Source of the DNA: Calothrix sp. PCC 7507
GTDB lineage: Bacteria; Cyanobacteriota; Cyanobacteriia; Cyanobacteriales; Nostocaceae
DNA: 64,000 nt
Reading direction: 5' to 3'
NCBI RefSeq assembly: GCF_000316575.1
Contig: NC_019682.1
Location: forward strand, 3,532,001-3,596,000
Shown in pieces: positions 1-12,017 of this stretch. Every line of letters starts with the position of its first letter. The stretch's first letter is position 1. A program made the position numbers and the translations under genes. A model generated the notes under the pieces. That model was not told the origin of the DNA. It made no database searches and was given only the letters and a program-made list of their open reading frames with translations.

Positions 1-11
1 TACATCGGTAA

Positions 12-32
12 GGGCACGGCACTGCCGTGCCC
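12..32. repeat. Dispersed GC-rich palindrome
   Basis: Near-perfect inverted repeat with 10-bp arms (GGGCACGGCA / TGCCGTGCCC) around one base. A related copy lies at 59753-59779, and diverged versions occur in the fold-back arms at about 52271 and 55165. It sits downstream of rpoC2 and marks a repeat family. No gene is visible in positions 1-150. Confidence 0.7.
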
Positions 33-99
33 CTACACAGCGTGATATAATTCTGTACTTCATCTGAATGGGAAGCGCTATAAGACTTTACCAAAAATA

Positions 100-131
100 A
101 AAAGGCAAAGGATCATATTCCTTTGCCTTTT
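100..131 (-). terminator. Rho-independent terminator of the rpoBC1C2 genes
   Basis: A 13-bp perfect inverted repeat (AAAAGGCAAAGGA and its complement) encloses a 6-nt loop. Read on the minus strand it is followed by a U-rich run. It begins about 20 nt past the rpoC2 stop codon, the expected place for the end of the RNA polymerase transcript. Confidence 0.8.
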
Positions 132-150
132 CAGCTATCAAGTTTTAGCT

Positions 151-3100
151 TTATTCTTCGTAATCGTCTTCGTCGTCGTCTTCGTAATCATCTTCGTCGT
201 CGTCTTCTTCTACTACTACCAGGTCTGTGATTTCATCAGCAATTAATTCATCTTCATCATCTATAATTGACCTTTCTGTACGTCTAGTACCAAATGGAGA
301 TTCTACAAGAGAAGGAGAATCTAAATTGTAGGTGCGAGCTGTGCGGTCATCTAGCACCATATCCAGGGGATCATCGGCTTCATCTAAGAGGCTTGTGCTT
401 TCCAGTGCAGCATACTCATCGATCGCTCCTGTTTCTTCATAGGCGTTATACCCAGTTCCAGCAGGAATCAATCGGCCGATAATGACGTTTTCTTTTAACC
501 CACGTAACCAATCGGATTTGCCTTCAATAGCAGCTTCAGTTAGGACTCTGGTGGTTTCTTGGAAGGAAGCAGCAGAAATAAAGCTATCGGTGTTCAATGA
601 TGCTTTAGTTATCCCTAACAATACGGGGGTATACTGTGCCCTCGCACCGCCAGTAATGGCCATTGCTTCATTCACCTGCTCAACCTGGCGCAATTCCACC
701 AATTCACCAGGAAGCATGGTGGTGTCGCCACCATCATCAATCCTGACTTTGTTGGTCATTTGGCGCACAATTACTTCTATGTGTTTATCGGCAATATCAA
801 TCCCTTGGGACTGATACACTAATTGCACTTCGTTTACCAGGAATGTTTGTACTTTCTGCAAGGCATGGCTAGCACAAGCATAAATTCCGTCTTCTGAGCC
901 TAAGCTAAAGAAGATTTCCAAAATTTCATGGGGATTGGAAGGCCCATCGCTTAAGGGTTGTCCTGCTAATACATGGGAACCGTCTGTCACGACTAAATTT
1001 TGTCCGGGTCCGAGGGGATAGTCTGTGACAACTCCGTTGGTTTCTACTACTTTAATAGCGATCGCTTCATCGCCATCACCATAAACTACTTTTACCTCTC
1101 CAGCGCGACGACCTAGGATACATGCCTCTTTGGGCTTCCGAGCTTCTAGTAGTTCCTCAATTCGAGGCAAACCCTGAATAATGTCTCCGGTTTTGGCACG
1201 TTCAAACACCAACAACACCAAATTATCACCCCGTTGCACTAAGTCGCCGTCTTCTATCTGCAACACAGCACCAGGGCTGACTCGATAAGGACGACCGATG
1301 CGGATTTTTATTGTGTATTGTGGAGTACTCAGCGCTGATTCACCCTTCGGGTTCGGCAGTTCGGACCCGACGGGAACCGCCAAGACTCCGACTGCCTCAC
1401 CTGCAGCAGACCCAGCAGTGGTATTTTTAATTTCCACGACTTGTCCGGATTCTTCAGAAAAGACTCCAGGAGCTATTTCTGTTCCTTCTACCAGTAAATT
1501 ACCTGCCTTCAACTTGGGCTGGACGGTAGTATTCATTGTCATCATGTCACTATGGCGCAACACTAGACAACGACGTACATTTTCGCTACCTTTTTGTACT
1601 CCCCGGACAATACCTCCTTCTTTACACAAGATTTGGGTACGGGCGACTACAGCACCCGGCGCAATAGTTAGCCCATCTTGTACTTCTAAAGTTGTTTGGG
1701 TACTACCTTGGGTAGCATCAGCAGAAATATCTCGGCGAATTACCAAAGACTCCAAAATCACTAGCTGTAAGCGCTGTACTTCTGGGTCTTCCAGATCAGG
1801 TACTAATTCAATATCCGCTGCGAGGGGAGAGGTGTTGTGGTCTTGTTCACCTTCCTGCTCAATTTCTAATACTAGCTGGGTACGCAGTAGTTCCACACCT
1901 TCTACGGACTTGACACGTTCAGAATCCTTATAAGGCAGGCGTTGTACTGCTCGCAATTGAATGGAGCGTCCAGTTTGTTGGCTGACAGATGTAGTAGATG
2001 GCACATCTGGATTGCTGGGAACTGCAAATTCAACTACAGGACGGCTCAACAGGGCTGGCCCTTCTGGTGACTCTACATACTGGATGTAGCGCAATTCGGT
2101 GGCTACAGTGCCTTGGAATTCTTCACCCGGTTGAATAAAGGTATTATCTCGTCCTAGTACTGCTTCAGGGTCGTCTACCATCAGCAGTTCCCCTGGCTTA
2201 ATCACTACTTCCCGGAGAATGTCGTTTTTCTGGGTGACTTCTACCACACCGCTATTTTGGCAGAAGATATCCTTAACTACTTCGGTGCCAGCTTCGACAA
2301 ACTGTCCGTCTTCAACTAATAGCAAGGAGATATCTTTGTTAACTTCGTGGCTTTCTTCAGGAATCCACAACAGTGTGCCTCCCTGAACCACTTCATAACC
2401 CAGCTTGGCTTTACCTTTTTTCTGGACTTCTACACCTGCGAATTTCAGGAATCCGCCAGTGGTGGTGCGGTAGCGGTCATCAATTAATTCAGCTACCACT
2501 TGACCATTTTGCACTTTTGTGCCTGGAGTAGCTCTGAGGTTAAATACCTGGTTATTGCCCGTGGAAACTAAGTAGTTGTTGCGCCCTTGGGAGCTTTGAA
2601 CGGTGACTGTGGCTTGGTCTAGGACTACAGAGGCAGTGATAATCTCAATTTCCCTAGTACTCTTACCTGGGGTAGCTTCTGGTAGGCGAACTACACCACC
2701 GTGTACGGTAGTTAATTTGGTTTCTGCTAATACACCATTAGATGCGATCGCATCACCATTATTTACCACCAATTCTGCACCAGGGGGCAAGTTATATACT
2801 TCCCCTGACAGAATCCAAATCAAACCACCCCGTGCTGCGGTGGTAGTTGTATTTCCTTGACGGTCTGTCTTTTGTTCTGGGACAACATCAGCAAACTGGA
2901 CTTCCCCTGCCAAGTCAGAGGCGACATCTTTCACCGCTTTTTCTGTGTTGGCACGGGTTGTACGTCCACCAAGAGCAACTTCTGCCAGTAATTGACCTTG
3001 TTTTACTTGCTGCCCATCAAATACATATAATGTTGAACCTTGAGTCAAATGAATCTCTTGCGGTGGTGGGGTTTCAGGACCTACTTTTTTTGGCTCCAAA

Positions 3101-4272
3101 ATGAGGATACCGTTAGCTTCAACAAACAGCGCGTCTTCACCGTGACGGGTACGATAGGGTCTGATCTTCAGTTTGCGAGGAGTTTTGATTGTGCCATCTA
3201 TTTTAGAGCGCACTTGTTGGGCGACTTCCCCTGTAAACACACCACCAGTGTGGAATGTCCGCATGGTTAACTGAGTACCGGGTTCACCGATACTCTGGGC
3301 AGCAATAATACCGACTGCTTCTCCCAAATCTACCATTTTGGCGTGAGCCAAACTCCAACCATAGCAATGCTGACACACTGAACGGGCTGCTTCGCAAGTC
3401 AGGGGAGAACGGACTACGACTTCAGTCACCCCAGATTTTTGAATTTTTATCGCTAATTCATCAGATACGGGGCTATTGCGTGCTGCTAAAATTTCTCCTG
3501 TCGTCGGATGGACTACATCTTCATTAACTACTCTTCCTAATAGGCGGGTAGCTAGAGGAATCTTAGTTTTCGAGCCTTCTACCATCGCCCGGAGAGGAAT
3601 TCCTCTAGTAGTACCGCAGTCAAATTCTCGGATAATCACATCCTGTGATACGTCCACCAGACGGCGGGTGAGGTAACCAGAGTCAGCAGTCCGCAAGGCG
3701 GTATCTACCAATCCTTTTCTCGCACCATAGGACGAGATGATATATTCTGTAACGGTGAGTCCTTCACGGAAGTTGGTTTTGATGGGCAAGTCAATAATTT
3801 CCCCTTGGGGATCTGCCATCAATCCCCGCATCCCCACTAACTGCCGGACTTGGGAGATGTTTCCTCTAGCTCCAGAAAATGCCATCATGTAAACGGAGTT
3901 GAGGGGATCTGTTTGTTTAAAGTGGGTGACAACTTCGTCTTTGAGGGCTTCACTAGTACCGTTCCATGTATCAATTACCTTCTGGAAGCGTTCCACTTCC
4001 GTAATTTCCCCGCGTTGGTAACGAGCCTCGGTAGCACGAATTTCTTCTTCTGCGGCTTCGAGGAGCGATCGCTTGGACGGTGGCACCATCAAATCATCTA
4101 CACTAATAGAAACTCCGGCTTTCGTAGCATAGCGAAATCCCAAGTCTTTCAACTTATCCGCCATCACTGCAGTACGTGCCGTGCCGTAATTGGTAAAAGA
4201 CCAATAAATTAAATTTCTCAGTTGACCTTTATCAACTACGCGATTCCGAAAAATAGTGTTTTCGTTAGTCAT
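151..4272 (-). CDS. rpoC2: RNA polymerase beta' subunit, C-terminal part (RpoC2)
   Basis: This encodes the C-terminal portion of RNA polymerase beta', a separate polypeptide in cyanobacteria and plastids. It supplies the trigger loop and the downstream-DNA jaw. The 1373-residue product has zinc-ligand cysteines at about residues 219, 293, 300 and 303. The trigger-loop segment [16 protein letters not shown] lies at 329-344. About 600 residues of repetitive beta-rich sequence follow, as expected for the large cyanobacterial SI3 insertion. The conserved C-terminal block includes [20 protein letters not shown], and the last 20 or so residues are almost all D, E and Y. The gene follows rpoC1 with a 94-nt repeat-filled gap and ends at a strong terminator. 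A proline- and glycine-rich stretch near positions 1330-1395 may derive from repeat DNA. Identity is certain. Confidence 0.98.
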   Translation of the reverse strand: MTNENTIFRNRVVDKGQLRNLIYWSFTNYGTARTAVMADKLKDLGFRYATKAGVSISVDDLMVPPSKRSLLEAAEEEIRATEARYQRGEITEVERFQKVIDTWNGTSEALKDEVVTHFKQTDPLNSVYMMAFSGARGNISQVRQLVGMRGLMADPQGEIIDLPIKTNFREGLTVTEYIISSYGARKGLVDTALRTADSGYLTRRLVDVSQDVIIREFDCGTTRGIPLRAMVEGSKTKIPLATRLLGRVVNEDVVHPTTGEILAARNSPVSDELAIKIQKSGVTEVVVRSPLTCEAARSVCQHCYGWSLAHAKMVDLGEAVGIIAAQSIGEPGTQLTMRTFHTGGVFTGEVAQQVRSKIDGTIKTPRKLKIRPYRTRHGEDALFVEANGILILEPKKVGPETPPPQEIHLTQGSTLYVFDGQQVKQGQLLAEVALGGRTTRANTEKAVKDVASDLAGEVQFADVVPEQKTDRQGNTTTTAARGGLIWILSGEVYNLPPGAELVVNNGDAIASNGVLAETKLTTVHGGVVRLPEATPGKSTREIEIITASVVLDQATVTVQSSQGRNNYLVSTGNNQVFNLRATPGTKVQNGQVVAELIDDRYRTTTGGFLKFAGVEVQKKGKAKLGYEVVQGGTLLWIPEESHEVNKDISLLLVEDGQFVEAGTEVVKDIFCQNSGVVEVTQKNDILREVVIKPGELLMVDDPEAVLGRDNTFIQPGEEFQGTVATELRYIQYVESPEGPALLSRPVVEFAVPSNPDVPSTTSVSQQTGRSIQLRAVQRLPYKDSERVKSVEGVELLRTQLVLEIEQEGEQDHNTSPLAADIELVPDLEDPEVQRLQLVILESLVIRRDISADATQGSTQTTLEVQDGLTIAPGAVVARTQILCKEGGIVRGVQKGSENVRRCLVLRHSDMMTMNTTVQPKLKAGNLLVEGTEIAPGVFSEESGQVVEIKNTTAGSAAGEAVGVLAVPVGSELPNPKGESALSTPQYTIKIRIGRPYRVSPGAVLQIEDGDLVQRGDNLVLLVFERAKTGDIIQGLPRIEELLEARKPKEACILGRRAGEVKVVYGDGDEAIAIKVVETNGVVTDYPLGPGQNLVVTDGSHVLAGQPLSDGPSNPHEILEIFFSLGSEDGIYACASHALQKVQTFLVNEVQLVYQSQGIDIADKHIEVIVRQMTNKVRIDDGGDTTMLPGELVELRQVEQVNEAMAITGGARAQYTPVLLGITKASLNTDSFISAASFQETTRVLTEAAIEGKSDWLRGLKENVIIGRLIPAGTGYNAYEETGAIDEYAALESTSLLDEADDPLDMVLDDRTARTYNLDSPSLVESPFGTRRTERSIIDDEDELIADEITDLVVVEEDDDEDDYEDDDEDDYEE

Positions 4273-4316
4273 TAGTTATTAGTCCTTATTCCTTAGTCAA
4301 TAGTCATGAGTTATTA

Positions 4317-4369
4317 GTCATTTGTCATTTGTAATTAACAAAAGACAAATGACAAATGACAAATGACTA
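4317..4369. repeat. Heptanucleotide tandem repeat between rpoC1 and rpoC2
   Basis: Copies of TGACAAA on one side and the complementary TTTGTCA on the other, separated by a short AT-rich centre, so the RNA could form a hairpin. This is the short tandemly repeated repetitive (STRR) type typical of heterocystous cyanobacteria. It overlaps the rpoC1 stop codon by a few bases. Confidence 0.75.
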
Positions 4370-6244
4370 GCTTGCTAGTGCTTCCCGAATCGCATTATTG
4401 TAAATAACGCGACCTGGTGTTGTCCGGATATACTGAGAAAGTAAATTCCCTTGAGCGTCTTCTCTAACCCGGCGGAATTTATAGAGTGATGTCCGGCTAC
4501 CATCGCTGTTTTCTATGACTTCCAGCGGTTCTGTGTCTGGCTGCTCTGTCTCAACTTCACCGTCAAACCGCACGTATATATAAGCGTGTAGGTCAACTTG
4601 TTCTTGTTGAAAAGCCATAATCACGTCTTCTAGAGAAGCAAAGTAGCCTCCCGCGCCTTTAGTTGCATTGGGATTTTCGGCGGTTAAATAATATGCCCCC
4701 AACACCATGTCTTGGCTGGGTGTGATAATTGGCTTACCTGTGGCTGGTGACAATATATTATTAGAAGCCAACATCAATAACCGCGCTTCCGCCTGACTTT
4801 CTAACGACAGAGGGACGTGTACAGCCATTTGGTCACCATCAAAGTCAGCGTTAAACGCTGGACAAACCAGGGGATGCAGTTGAATCGCTCTCCCCTCTAC
4901 CAAAATTGGCTCAAAAGATTGAATACCTAAACGGTGTAAGGTTGGCGCTCGGTTAAGTAAAACTGGGTGTCCTTCAATCACCTCTTCCAGCACATCCCAA
5001 ACACTAGGATCATTTCGAGATATCAGCTTTTTCGCAGCTTTGATATTATTTACCATGCCACTGCGAATCAGGCGATTAATCACAAAAGGCTGGAATAGCT
5101 CAATCGCCATTTCCCTAGGTAATCCGCACTGATGGATATGTAATTTTGGCCCCACCACAATTACAGAACGTCCGGAGTAGTCAACCCGTTTACCCAACAA
5201 GTTTTGCCGGAAACGTCCTTGCTTACCTTCAATAATGTCAGACAAGGATTTCAGCGGGCGGTTATTTGCCCCCACCACAGTCCGTCCCCGACGACCATTG
5301 TCAATTAAAGCGTCTACTGCTTCTTGCAACATCCGCTTTTCATTTCGCACAATGATTTCTGGCGCTAAAATTTCTTGCAGGCGAGCCAGACGGTTATTGC
5401 GGTTAATGACCCGACGATACAAGTCATTCAAGTCACTGGTGGCAAAACGTCCACCATCTAGCTGTACCATTGGGCGCAAATCAGGGGGAATCACAGGGAT
5501 GACAGCCATGACCATCCACTCTGGTTTGGAACCAGTGGCGATAAAGTTGTCAATCACCCGCAGGCGCTTAATTAATTTTGCCCGCTTTTGCCCCTTGGCA
5601 TTACCAATTTCTTCCCGCAGGGTTTCGGCTTCTTGTTCTAAATTAATATCAGCAAGCAAGCGCAGTAATGCCTCAGCACCAATCCCTACCTCTACACCTT
5701 GTAGTTGGGAATCTTCGCTGTAGATTTGATCCTCAATTTCTAGCCACTGATCTTCACTCAGTAGCTGTTTGTAGGTTAAAGTTTCGGCATTACCGGGGGA
5801 GAGAACAACGTAAGAGTTGAAATAGACTATTTGTTCCACATCCCGCAAAGGCATATCCAGCAGAATAGAAATATAGCTGGGAATACCTTTGAGATACCAA
5901 ACGTGAGCTACTGGGGCGGCGAGTTTAATATAGCCCATGCGGTGACGTCGCACCCGGGACTCAGTAACTTCCACACCACAGCGTTCGCAAACAATACCAC
6001 GGTGACGCACTCTCTTATACTTACCACAGTGGCATTCCCAATCTTTTGCGGGACCAAAGATGCGCTCGCAGAACAAGCCGTCCATCTCTGGTTTGAGAGT
6101 CCGGTAATTAATCGTCTCCGGCTTAGTGACTTCTCCTACTACCTGACCGTTTGGTAGTGTTCTTTCACCCCATTGCCGAATTCTTTCTGGCGATGCCAAG
6201 CCGATTTTAACGTAGTCAAACTGATTAGTTTGGGCGTTTCTCAT
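4367..6244 (-). CDS. rpoC1: RNA polymerase beta' subunit, N-terminal part (RpoC1, gamma)
   Basis: This is the N-terminal part of split beta' (cyanobacterial gamma subunit), which carries the catalytic magnesium site. The 625-residue product has the zinc-binding cysteines at about 71, 73, 86 and 89. The invariant active-site motif NADFDGD is at about 465-471. The clamp and rudder sequence ([18 protein letters not shown]) precedes it. Length and ending match other cyanobacterial RpoC1. The ATG at 6244 is followed at once by the conserved opening, so I accept it, although no clear ribosome binding site is visible. It lies between rpoB (256-nt gap) and rpoC2 (94-nt gap), very probably in one transcript. 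Confidence 0.98.
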   Translation of the reverse strand: MRNAQTNQFDYVKIGLASPERIRQWGERTLPNGQVVGEVTKPETINYRTLKPEMDGLFCERIFGPAKDWECHCGKYKRVRHRGIVCERCGVEVTESRVRRHRMGYIKLAAPVAHVWYLKGIPSYISILLDMPLRDVEQIVYFNSYVVLSPGNAETLTYKQLLSEDQWLEIEDQIYSEDSQLQGVEVGIGAEALLRLLADINLEQEAETLREEIGNAKGQKRAKLIKRLRVIDNFIATGSKPEWMVMAVIPVIPPDLRPMVQLDGGRFATSDLNDLYRRVINRNNRLARLQEILAPEIIVRNEKRMLQEAVDALIDNGRRGRTVVGANNRPLKSLSDIIEGKQGRFRQNLLGKRVDYSGRSVIVVGPKLHIHQCGLPREMAIELFQPFVINRLIRSGMVNNIKAAKKLISRNDPSVWDVLEEVIEGHPVLLNRAPTLHRLGIQSFEPILVEGRAIQLHPLVCPAFNADFDGDQMAVHVPLSLESQAEARLLMLASNNILSPATGKPIITPSQDMVLGAYYLTAENPNATKGAGGYFASLEDVIMAFQQEQVDLHAYIYVRFDGEVETEQPDTEPLEVIENSDGSRTSLYKFRRVREDAQGNLLSQYIRTTPGRVIYNNAIREALAS

Positions 6245-6500
6245 ACTTAAGTACTGAGTTTTGAGTTATGAGTATATTTAGTTTTTGTCTGGGGGTTAGA
6301 TACTGGGGACTAGGGATTGGGTATTGGGCATTAGTCATTGGTCATTTGTTAAGAGTTAACCCTTCTCCTTCTCCTGCGGAGACGCTGCGCGTAGCTTGCT
6401 TCCACGAAGTGGTACGGCTACGCTCAGGGACAGGGATCAAGAACAAATTTTATTATTTATTCTCCCCAATCCCTATGCCCTATTCCCTAGTCCCTAATCC
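6245..6500. repeat. Repeat-filled gap between rpoB and rpoC1
   Basis: This stretch contains runs of GGGACTAGGGATT-like heptamers at both ends and a central dispersed element (GACGCTGCGCGTAGC and GGTACGGCTACGCTCAG) found in variant form elsewhere in the window, for example near 16330 and 14675. No convincing gene is visible. The repeats appear to sit inside the transcribed rpoB-rpoC1 spacer. Confidence 0.6.
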
Positions 6501-9500
6501 CTATTCGTCCTCTTCCAGTGACTCACGGGAGAGGGATTCATAGGTGGGTCGAGGAGGGGTACGACGGGCTGATTGATCCGCCATCAAATCGACTTCCACA
6601 TCCAAGGAACTGCCATCTGCTTGGGTTTCTACTTTGTGTACGGCAATATCCAACCCCAGTGACTGCAGTTCTCGCATCAACACCTTAAAGGACTCTGGTG
6701 TACCGGGACGGGGAATTGCCTTGCCTTTAACGATCGCATTTAACGCTTCATTCCGCCCTTGCATGTCATCAGATTTCACTGTCAACAATTCCTGCAAGGT
6801 GTAAGCTGCACCAAAGGCTTCCAATGCCCACACTTCCATTTCTCCAAACCGCTGACCACCTTGTTGTGCTTTACCACCCAAGGGTTGCTGGGTAACGAGG
6901 GAGTAGGGGCCTGTAGACCGGGCGTGGATTTTGTCATCGACTAAATGCACCAGTTTCAACATATAAGCCACGCCTACAGTCACTGGTCGGTCAAAGGGTT
7001 CGCCAGTACGACCATCGAAAACTGTGATTTTGCCGGGATTATCTGGGTCATATACCCAGGTTTTACTGGTTTCATCGCGCGCTTCTTGCAATTTGCCATG
7101 CACAATCCGGCGGGATGACTCTTCCCCATACATTTCGTCAAAGGGGGTAATCTTAAACCGGACACCCAAGTTGTGACCAGCCCAGCCTAATAAACACTCA
7201 AATACTTGTCCCACGTTCATCCGGCTGGGTACACCCAAGGGATTAAGAACGATATCTACTGGTGAACCGTCTGGTAAGTAGGGCATATCTTCCGCAGGCA
7301 AAATCCGGGAAATAATCCCCTTGTTGCCGTGGCGTCCTGCCATTTTGTCGCCGACTTGGATTTTGCGTTTTTGGGCAACATATACCCGGACTACCATATT
7401 GGCTCCCGGTGGCAATTCATCGCCTTGTTCACGGGTGAACAGACGCACATCAACTACACGACCTTTTTCACCGTTAGGAACTCGCAGGGAATTATCCCGC
7501 ACATCTCGGGCTTTTTCTCCGAAAATGGCACGCAACAGTTTTTCTTCTGGAGGTTGGTCTGATTCACCTTTGGGTGTGACTTTACCTACTAAGATATCCC
7601 CAGCTTCTACCCATGCCCCAATACGAATGATTCCCTGTTCATCCAATTGGCGTAAGGCATCTTCCCCAACGTTGGGAATTTCTCTGGTGATTTCTTCGGG
7701 CCCTAGTTTGGTTTGTCTGGCCTCAATTTCATATTTTTCAATGTGGATTGAGGTGTAGACATCATCCTGCACCAGCCGTTCGGAAATCAAAATTGCATCT
7801 TCGTAGTTGTAGCCTTCCCAAGGCATGTAGGCAACGACGATATTTTGCCCTAAAGCCAATTCACCGCCTTCTGTGGAGGAGCCATCAGCTAGTACTTGCC
7901 CAGCAACGACGCGTTCACCTGTACGAACAAGGGGTTTCTGGTTAAGGCATGTATCTTGGTTGGAGCGTTGGTATTTGGAAAGTGTGTACCTAATTTCCGA
8001 ACCTGATGGTTTGGGACGCACACGAATTTCTGTGGCATCTACGTATGTAACATCGCCGTCGGTGCGGGATACAATTACCATCCCGGAGTCTCTGGCTCCT
8101 TGAGCTTCTAAACCTGTGCCCACTAACGGACGCTCTGGTTTAAGTAGGGGGACTGCTTGCCGTTGCATGTTGGAACCCATCAGTGCGCGGTTAGCATCGT
8201 CATGCTCCAAGAAAGGAATCATGCTGGTAGCTACCGACACAATTTGCACTGGGGAAACTGCTACATAGTCTACTTGTTCTGGTGTTGTGGTAGCCCAATC
8301 TTGGCGATAGCGCACTGGAACTTGCGGCCCTTTTATGTAGCCATTTTCATCTAATGGCACATCCCCAGTAGCAGTCCGGAGGTCGTCTTCTTCGTCTGCG
8401 GTCATGTATACTGGCTGTACGTCAAATCTTACGCGCCCATTTTCCACAGGTCTAAATGGCGTTTCCAGGAAGCCGTAAAGGTTAACTCGGGCATGAGTTG
8501 CTAAGGAGCCAATCAATCCGGCATTGGGACCTTCTGGGGTTTCAATTGGGCAAATGCGTCCGTAGTGAGAAGGATGGATATCTCGCACGGCAAAGCCGGC
8601 GCGCTCTCTGGTCAATCCACCTGGTCCAAGGGCACTGAGGCGGCGTTTGTGGGTCAGTTCTGCCAAAGGATTAGTTTGATCCATGAACTGACTCAATTGG
8701 CTGGAGCCAAAGAATTCTTTAATTGCGGCTACCAGGGGTTTGGGGTTAACTAAGGACGCTGGGGTCAGCACTTCAGCATCGGATACGGTCATCCGTTCTC
8801 GAATGATGCGCTCTAAGCGGTTTAAGCCGACCCTTACCTGGTTCTGTAGCAATTCGCCCACACTTCTGACGCGGCGATTACCCAGGTGATCGATGTCGTC
8901 GATACTACCAATGTCATACTCTAGGTTGATCAGGTAATCTACTGCTGCTAAGATATCGCCGGGAGTCAGCACGCGCATGGTGTCGGGGACTGATAGGCGT
9001 AGTTTCTTGTTGAGCTTATATCTGCCAACACGACCAAGATCGTAACGTTTTGGGTCAAAGAATCGGGAGTCTAGGAGTTGTTGCCCACCTAAAACTGTTG
9101 GTGGTTCACCGGGACGTAATTTGCGGTACAGTTCCATGAGGGCTTCTTCTTCAGAAAATTGCCCTTCTTTTTCGATGGTTTTTTGGAAGTATTCGGGGTG
9201 ACGCAAGGCGTCAAATATTTCGTTATCTGATAAACCGAGAGCTTTTAAAAGTACTTGTGCTGAAAGTTTGCGGGTTTTGTCGATGCGTACCCACACTAGA
9301 TCGTTACGGTCTGTTTCAAATTTCAGCCATGCCCCTCGGTTGGGTATTAAGCTGGCGGAATAGGTGCGCCGTCCGTTTTTGTCAATTTCTGATTTATAGT
9401 AGACTCCGGGACTCCGCACAATTTGATTCACAATCACCCGCTCGGCGCCGTTAATAATAAACGTGCCACGATCTGTCATCAAGGGCAGATCCCCAATAAA

Positions 9501-9800
9501 TACTTCTTGCTCTTTAATATCCCCGGTTTCTTTGTTTAACAGGCGTGTGGGGACATACATTTGCACAGCATAGGTACTATCCCGCCGTTTGGCTTCTTCA
9601 ACGCTGTACTTTGGTTCTTTAAGTTTGTAGTTATGACCTAAAAAGTGCAGCTCTAGTTTGCCAGTGTAGTCTGTGATCGGACTAAAGGAGTTAAGTTCCT
9701 CTATTAACCCTTCTTCTAGAAACCAGCGGAAGCTTGAACGCTGGATTTCTATTAAATCGGGTAACAAAAAGGCGGGTTCCATATATGTTTCGTCAGTCAT
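6501..9800 (-). CDS. rpoB: RNA polymerase beta subunit
   Basis: This is the beta subunit, which with RpoC1 and RpoC2 forms the catalytic core. The product is 1099 residues from the chosen ATG at 9800, or 1113 from a GTG at 9842 in the same frame. The sequence is colinear with bacterial RpoB: lobe domains, the rifampicin-region segment ([20 protein letters not shown], then [11 protein letters not shown]), the [12 protein letters not shown] block, and the C-terminal [20 protein letters not shown] that contacts beta'. I prefer the ATG because conserved sequence begins immediately after it ([20 protein letters not shown]). The upstream GTG cannot be excluded. It is first in the rpoB-rpoC1-rpoC2 cluster, after a long leader. 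Confidence 0.98.
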   Translation of the reverse strand: MTDETYMEPAFLLPDLIEIQRSSFRWFLEEGLIEELNSFSPITDYTGKLELHFLGHNYKLKEPKYSVEEAKRRDSTYAVQMYVPTRLLNKETGDIKEQEVFIGDLPLMTDRGTFIINGAERVIVNQIVRSPGVYYKSEIDKNGRRTYSASLIPNRGAWLKFETDRNDLVWVRIDKTRKLSAQVLLKALGLSDNEIFDALRHPEYFQKTIEKEGQFSEEEALMELYRKLRPGEPPTVLGGQQLLDSRFFDPKRYDLGRVGRYKLNKKLRLSVPDTMRVLTPGDILAAVDYLINLEYDIGSIDDIDHLGNRRVRSVGELLQNQVRVGLNRLERIIRERMTVSDAEVLTPASLVNPKPLVAAIKEFFGSSQLSQFMDQTNPLAELTHKRRLSALGPGGLTRERAGFAVRDIHPSHYGRICPIETPEGPNAGLIGSLATHARVNLYGFLETPFRPVENGRVRFDVQPVYMTADEEDDLRTATGDVPLDENGYIKGPQVPVRYRQDWATTTPEQVDYVAVSPVQIVSVATSMIPFLEHDDANRALMGSNMQRQAVPLLKPERPLVGTGLEAQGARDSGMVIVSRTDGDVTYVDATEIRVRPKPSGSEIRYTLSKYQRSNQDTCLNQKPLVRTGERVVAGQVLADGSSTEGGELALGQNIVVAYMPWEGYNYEDAILISERLVQDDVYTSIHIEKYEIEARQTKLGPEEITREIPNVGEDALRQLDEQGIIRIGAWVEAGDILVGKVTPKGESDQPPEEKLLRAIFGEKARDVRDNSLRVPNGEKGRVVDVRLFTREQGDELPPGANMVVRVYVAQKRKIQVGDKMAGRHGNKGIISRILPAEDMPYLPDGSPVDIVLNPLGVPSRMNVGQVFECLLGWAGHNLGVRFKITPFDEMYGEESSRRIVHGKLQEARDETSKTWVYDPDNPGKITVFDGRTGEPFDRPVTVGVAYMLKLVHLVDDKIHARSTGPYSLVTQQPLGGKAQQGGQRFGEMEVWALEAFGAAYTLQELLTVKSDDMQGRNEALNAIVKGKAIPRPGTPESFKVLMRELQSLGLDIAVHKVETQADGSSLDVEVDLMADQSARRTPPRPTYESLSRESLEEDE

Positions 9801-10853
9801 GCCTCTACCTTTGTCAACCTGGTTAAACTTTCCCTTGGACACTGTCCTTCGACTGCGCTCAGGACATCGCTTTTGTAGCTTCCCTCTACCAACTAGTGTC
9901 CGTAGCTGTTTGGGGAATTTTCTTCACACCACCTGCTATTCAAAAGGTGCAGGCAAACGCAGAAATTAAATCTGTAAAGTGGCATTTTGAAAAGGGGGTA
10001 GTCGCCCCTGGTGGGGGCACTTTGCCAAAATCTGGTTATTAAGTTGATTCTTCAAGAGCAGGTGCTTGGAATATGCTTGAGTTTGATTTATTTTTCTCAC
10101 TTCCCCTCCCAAAGCGCTTTAATTAGCCCACGCATTTCTGTAGTGTGGTGTCTTCAATACCCTTCTGAATTTAAACTCATGGTAATTTCCTAAAACTAGG
10201 GAAATGAGTAGTGTCTCTAAGACTCCCAGTTGGTATGTCTCTATTTTGGTGGGTTGTACTCACAAGGCAATTACGTTTAACAATTTTCTATAGGTTAATT
10301 ACAGCAAAAGCGGTGTTGTGCAAAAGTTTAGCGCCACCTAGGTTTCCAGGGTTATTCATGATTATTCAGAGCATCCGCTTGTAGAGAATATGAATATGGC
10401 TAATCCCTTCTGGAAAATTCAAAACGGAGAATTCCCATAAATTCAGGGGATGAAAAGAAGGAGACTATGCTTTTGGCACTAAGGCACAAGCTATGCTAAC
10501 ACGTTGTACAACGTGTTTCACTCCTTGTTCTTTCTCCGTCTAATGAATTTAGGGGCTTGTATCCTGGCTATTTTTGAATTTTGTAGACGCCCGGAGGGCT
10601 TGCCGCAGGGTATTTTGCATTTTGAATTGGGGCGTAGGAGCAAACTGGTTTTCCAGATTCTCAAGGATAACCCAAAGGGTGAGCCAGCGGATGTCAAGTC
10701 GATAACCCTGCAAAATAAAACTTAGGAGTTCTGAGTTCTTTCCTTTATCATTATGCCGCAAGCGGAATACTTTGGAGGGAATGATAATAGCATATTTTTG
10801 TCCTCCTGGGGTTTTATTTTTTGCTGCGACTGATTGTACCTATAGGGGTACTT
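9801..10853. other. 1-kb gene-free region upstream of rpoB
   Basis: About 1 kb between tatD and rpoB without a supported gene. Short open frames here (for example 10504-10725) lack a ribosome binding site and recognisable sequence. The region holds a dispersed element CCTTCGACTGCGCTCAGG at 9846-9866, a perfect 20-bp palindrome at 10498-10517, and probably the promoter and 5' leader of the RNA polymerase genes, though I cannot place the start site. Confidence 0.5.
10498..10517. promoter_or_regulatory. Perfect 20-bp palindrome, candidate operator
   Basis: AACACGTTGTACAACGTGTT is exactly self-complementary over 20 bp with no spacer. It lies about 700 bp upstream of rpoB and 340 bp past the tatD stop. 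A perfect dyad of this length is typical of a dimeric repressor site, but I do not recognise the regulator. It does not fit the NtcA pattern GTA-N8-TAC. Confidence 0.4.
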
Positions 10854-11639
10854 TTAGAGTACGAGACCAAATAGTTCGCAAGCGTTTTTAGTGGTTTGAG
10901 CAGCGATCGCCTCGACAGTTTCCCCACGCAATTGCGCTACGTGTTCCGCTACATAACGGACATAAGCAGGTTCATTACGTCGTTCACCCCGTTTGGGTAC
11001 TGGAGCGAGGAAAGGACAGTCTGTCTCAATTAGGAGGCGATCGCTTCTCACCACAGCTGCTGAAGATTGTATTTGTTTGGCGTTTTTGAACGTTACTGTT
11101 CCACTAAAGCTAATGTAAAAGCCTAAGTCAACGAACCATTGGATTTCCTCTGGCGTTCCACCCCAACAATGCATTACACCCCGAATCTCTTCTCCTGTGG
11201 ACTCCTGCCATTTTTGTAAAACTTCTTTTAACTGTGGTGCTGCATTTCGGCAGTGAATAATCACAGGTAAGTTAAGCTTTGATGCGATCGCCAGCTGCGC
11301 TTCAAATACTAGGCGCTGTTGCTCATAGTTATCTGCTTTGTGCAAATCTAGCCCCATTTCCCCAATCGCTACTACTTTTGAGTCAGAACTAGCGAGGGAT
11401 AAAATTTGCTCGGCTATCTGATCGTTCCATTGGCTCGCATCTAATGGATGCAATCCCACGGCAAAGCTAAGTTCGGGGAACTGGTGTGCTATGGCTTGAA
11501 TGCTGGCAAATTCTGATGGCTCGACACAAGAATGTACTAAATGCACTACGCCTGCTTCTTGCCACCGCGATCGCACTGATGCTAAATCTGGCTGGAAAAT
11601 ATCGAAGTTAAGATGAACGTGGGTGTCAATCAGCTGCAT
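10854..11639 (-). CDS. tatD: TatD family metal-dependent deoxyribonuclease
   Basis: This is a TIM-barrel hydrolase of the TatD family, soluble 3'-5' exonucleases implicated in DNA repair and nucleic-acid turnover. The 261-residue product has the metal-binding motif DTHVHLNF at its start, GEMGLDL (metal-bridging Glu), IHCRN, MHCWGG and [10 protein letters not shown] with the final Asp ligand. I chose the ATG at 11639 (MQLIDTHVH). The open frame runs 30 nt further upstream, but only through heptamer repeat sequence. It sits between rpsT and rpoB on the same strand, a common cyanobacterial order. The exact substrate cannot be told from sequence. Confidence 0.93.
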   Translation of the reverse strand: MQLIDTHVHLNFDIFQPDLASVRSRWQEAGVVHLVHSCVEPSEFASIQAIAHQFPELSFAVGLHPLDASQWNDQIAEQILSLASSDSKVVAIGEMGLDLHKADNYEQQRLVFEAQLAIASKLNLPVIIHCRNAAPQLKEVLQKWQESTGEEIRGVMHCWGGTPEEIQWFVDLGFYISFSGTVTFKNAKQIQSSAAVVRSDRLLIETDCPFLAPVPKRGERRNEPAYVRYVAEHVAQLRGETVEAIAAQTTKNACELFGLVL

Positions 11640-11640
11640 C

Positions 11641-11720
11641 TTCTGTCCTTTGTCCTTTGTCTTTGTCATTTGTTTTTTGTCATTTGCCGTTATTCATGAC
11701 AAATGACGAATGACAAATGA
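11641..11720. repeat. Heptamer repeats between rpsT and tatD
   Basis: Degenerate runs of TTTGTCC and TTTGTCA, then the complementary ACAAATGAC units. This is the same repeat family as at 4317-4369 and 34361-34418. Opposing arms could form a hairpin in the rpsT-tatD transcript. Confidence 0.65.
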
Positions 11721-12017
11721 CTACTCGGCTGCTTGTGTGAGTGGTTTGAGTCGGTGAGCTAATTTTGACTTTTTCCTCGCCCCGTTGTTGGGATGAAGAA
11801 CCCCCCGCTTGATAGCTTTATCGATTTTGCTGTAAGCCTCGGATAATCTAACCTCTACCTCTTGTTGCAATTCTGGGGTAGGATTAGCCTTATAGACTTC
11901 TACTGCGTTAAGGTACTTCTTAGTCAGCGTCTTAACTGCTGACTTGTAAGATTTGTTACGCACTCGGTTACGTTCTGCGATTTCGGCGCGCTTAAGAGCA
12001 GACTTTGTATTCGCCAC
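11721..12017 (-). CDS. rpsT: 30S ribosomal protein bS20
   Basis: This is the small-subunit protein bS20, which binds the 5' domain and helix 44 of 16S rRNA. The product is 98 residues from a GTG at 12017 and reads [20 protein letters not shown] onward, the classic opening of the family. The body is strongly basic ([15 protein letters not shown]) and ends in the expected [20 protein letters not shown] segment. A TTG four codons upstream would add residues the family lacks, so I use the GTG. It is followed by tatD and then rpoB on the same strand. Confidence 0.96.
   Translation of the reverse strand: MANTKSALKRAEIAERNRVRNKSYKSAVKTLTKKYLNAVEVYKANPTPELQQEVEVRLSEAYSKIDKAIKRGVLHPNNGARKKSKLAHRLKPLTQAAE

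Noticed and set aside
5235-5723. 162-codon open frame antisense to rpoC1
   Set aside because: It is the complementary frame of a strongly conserved gene, with Arg/Ser-rich composition and no ribosome binding site.
10504-10725. 73-codon open frame upstream of rpoB
   Set aside because: No ribosome binding site and no family-like sequence. It starts within the 20-bp palindrome.
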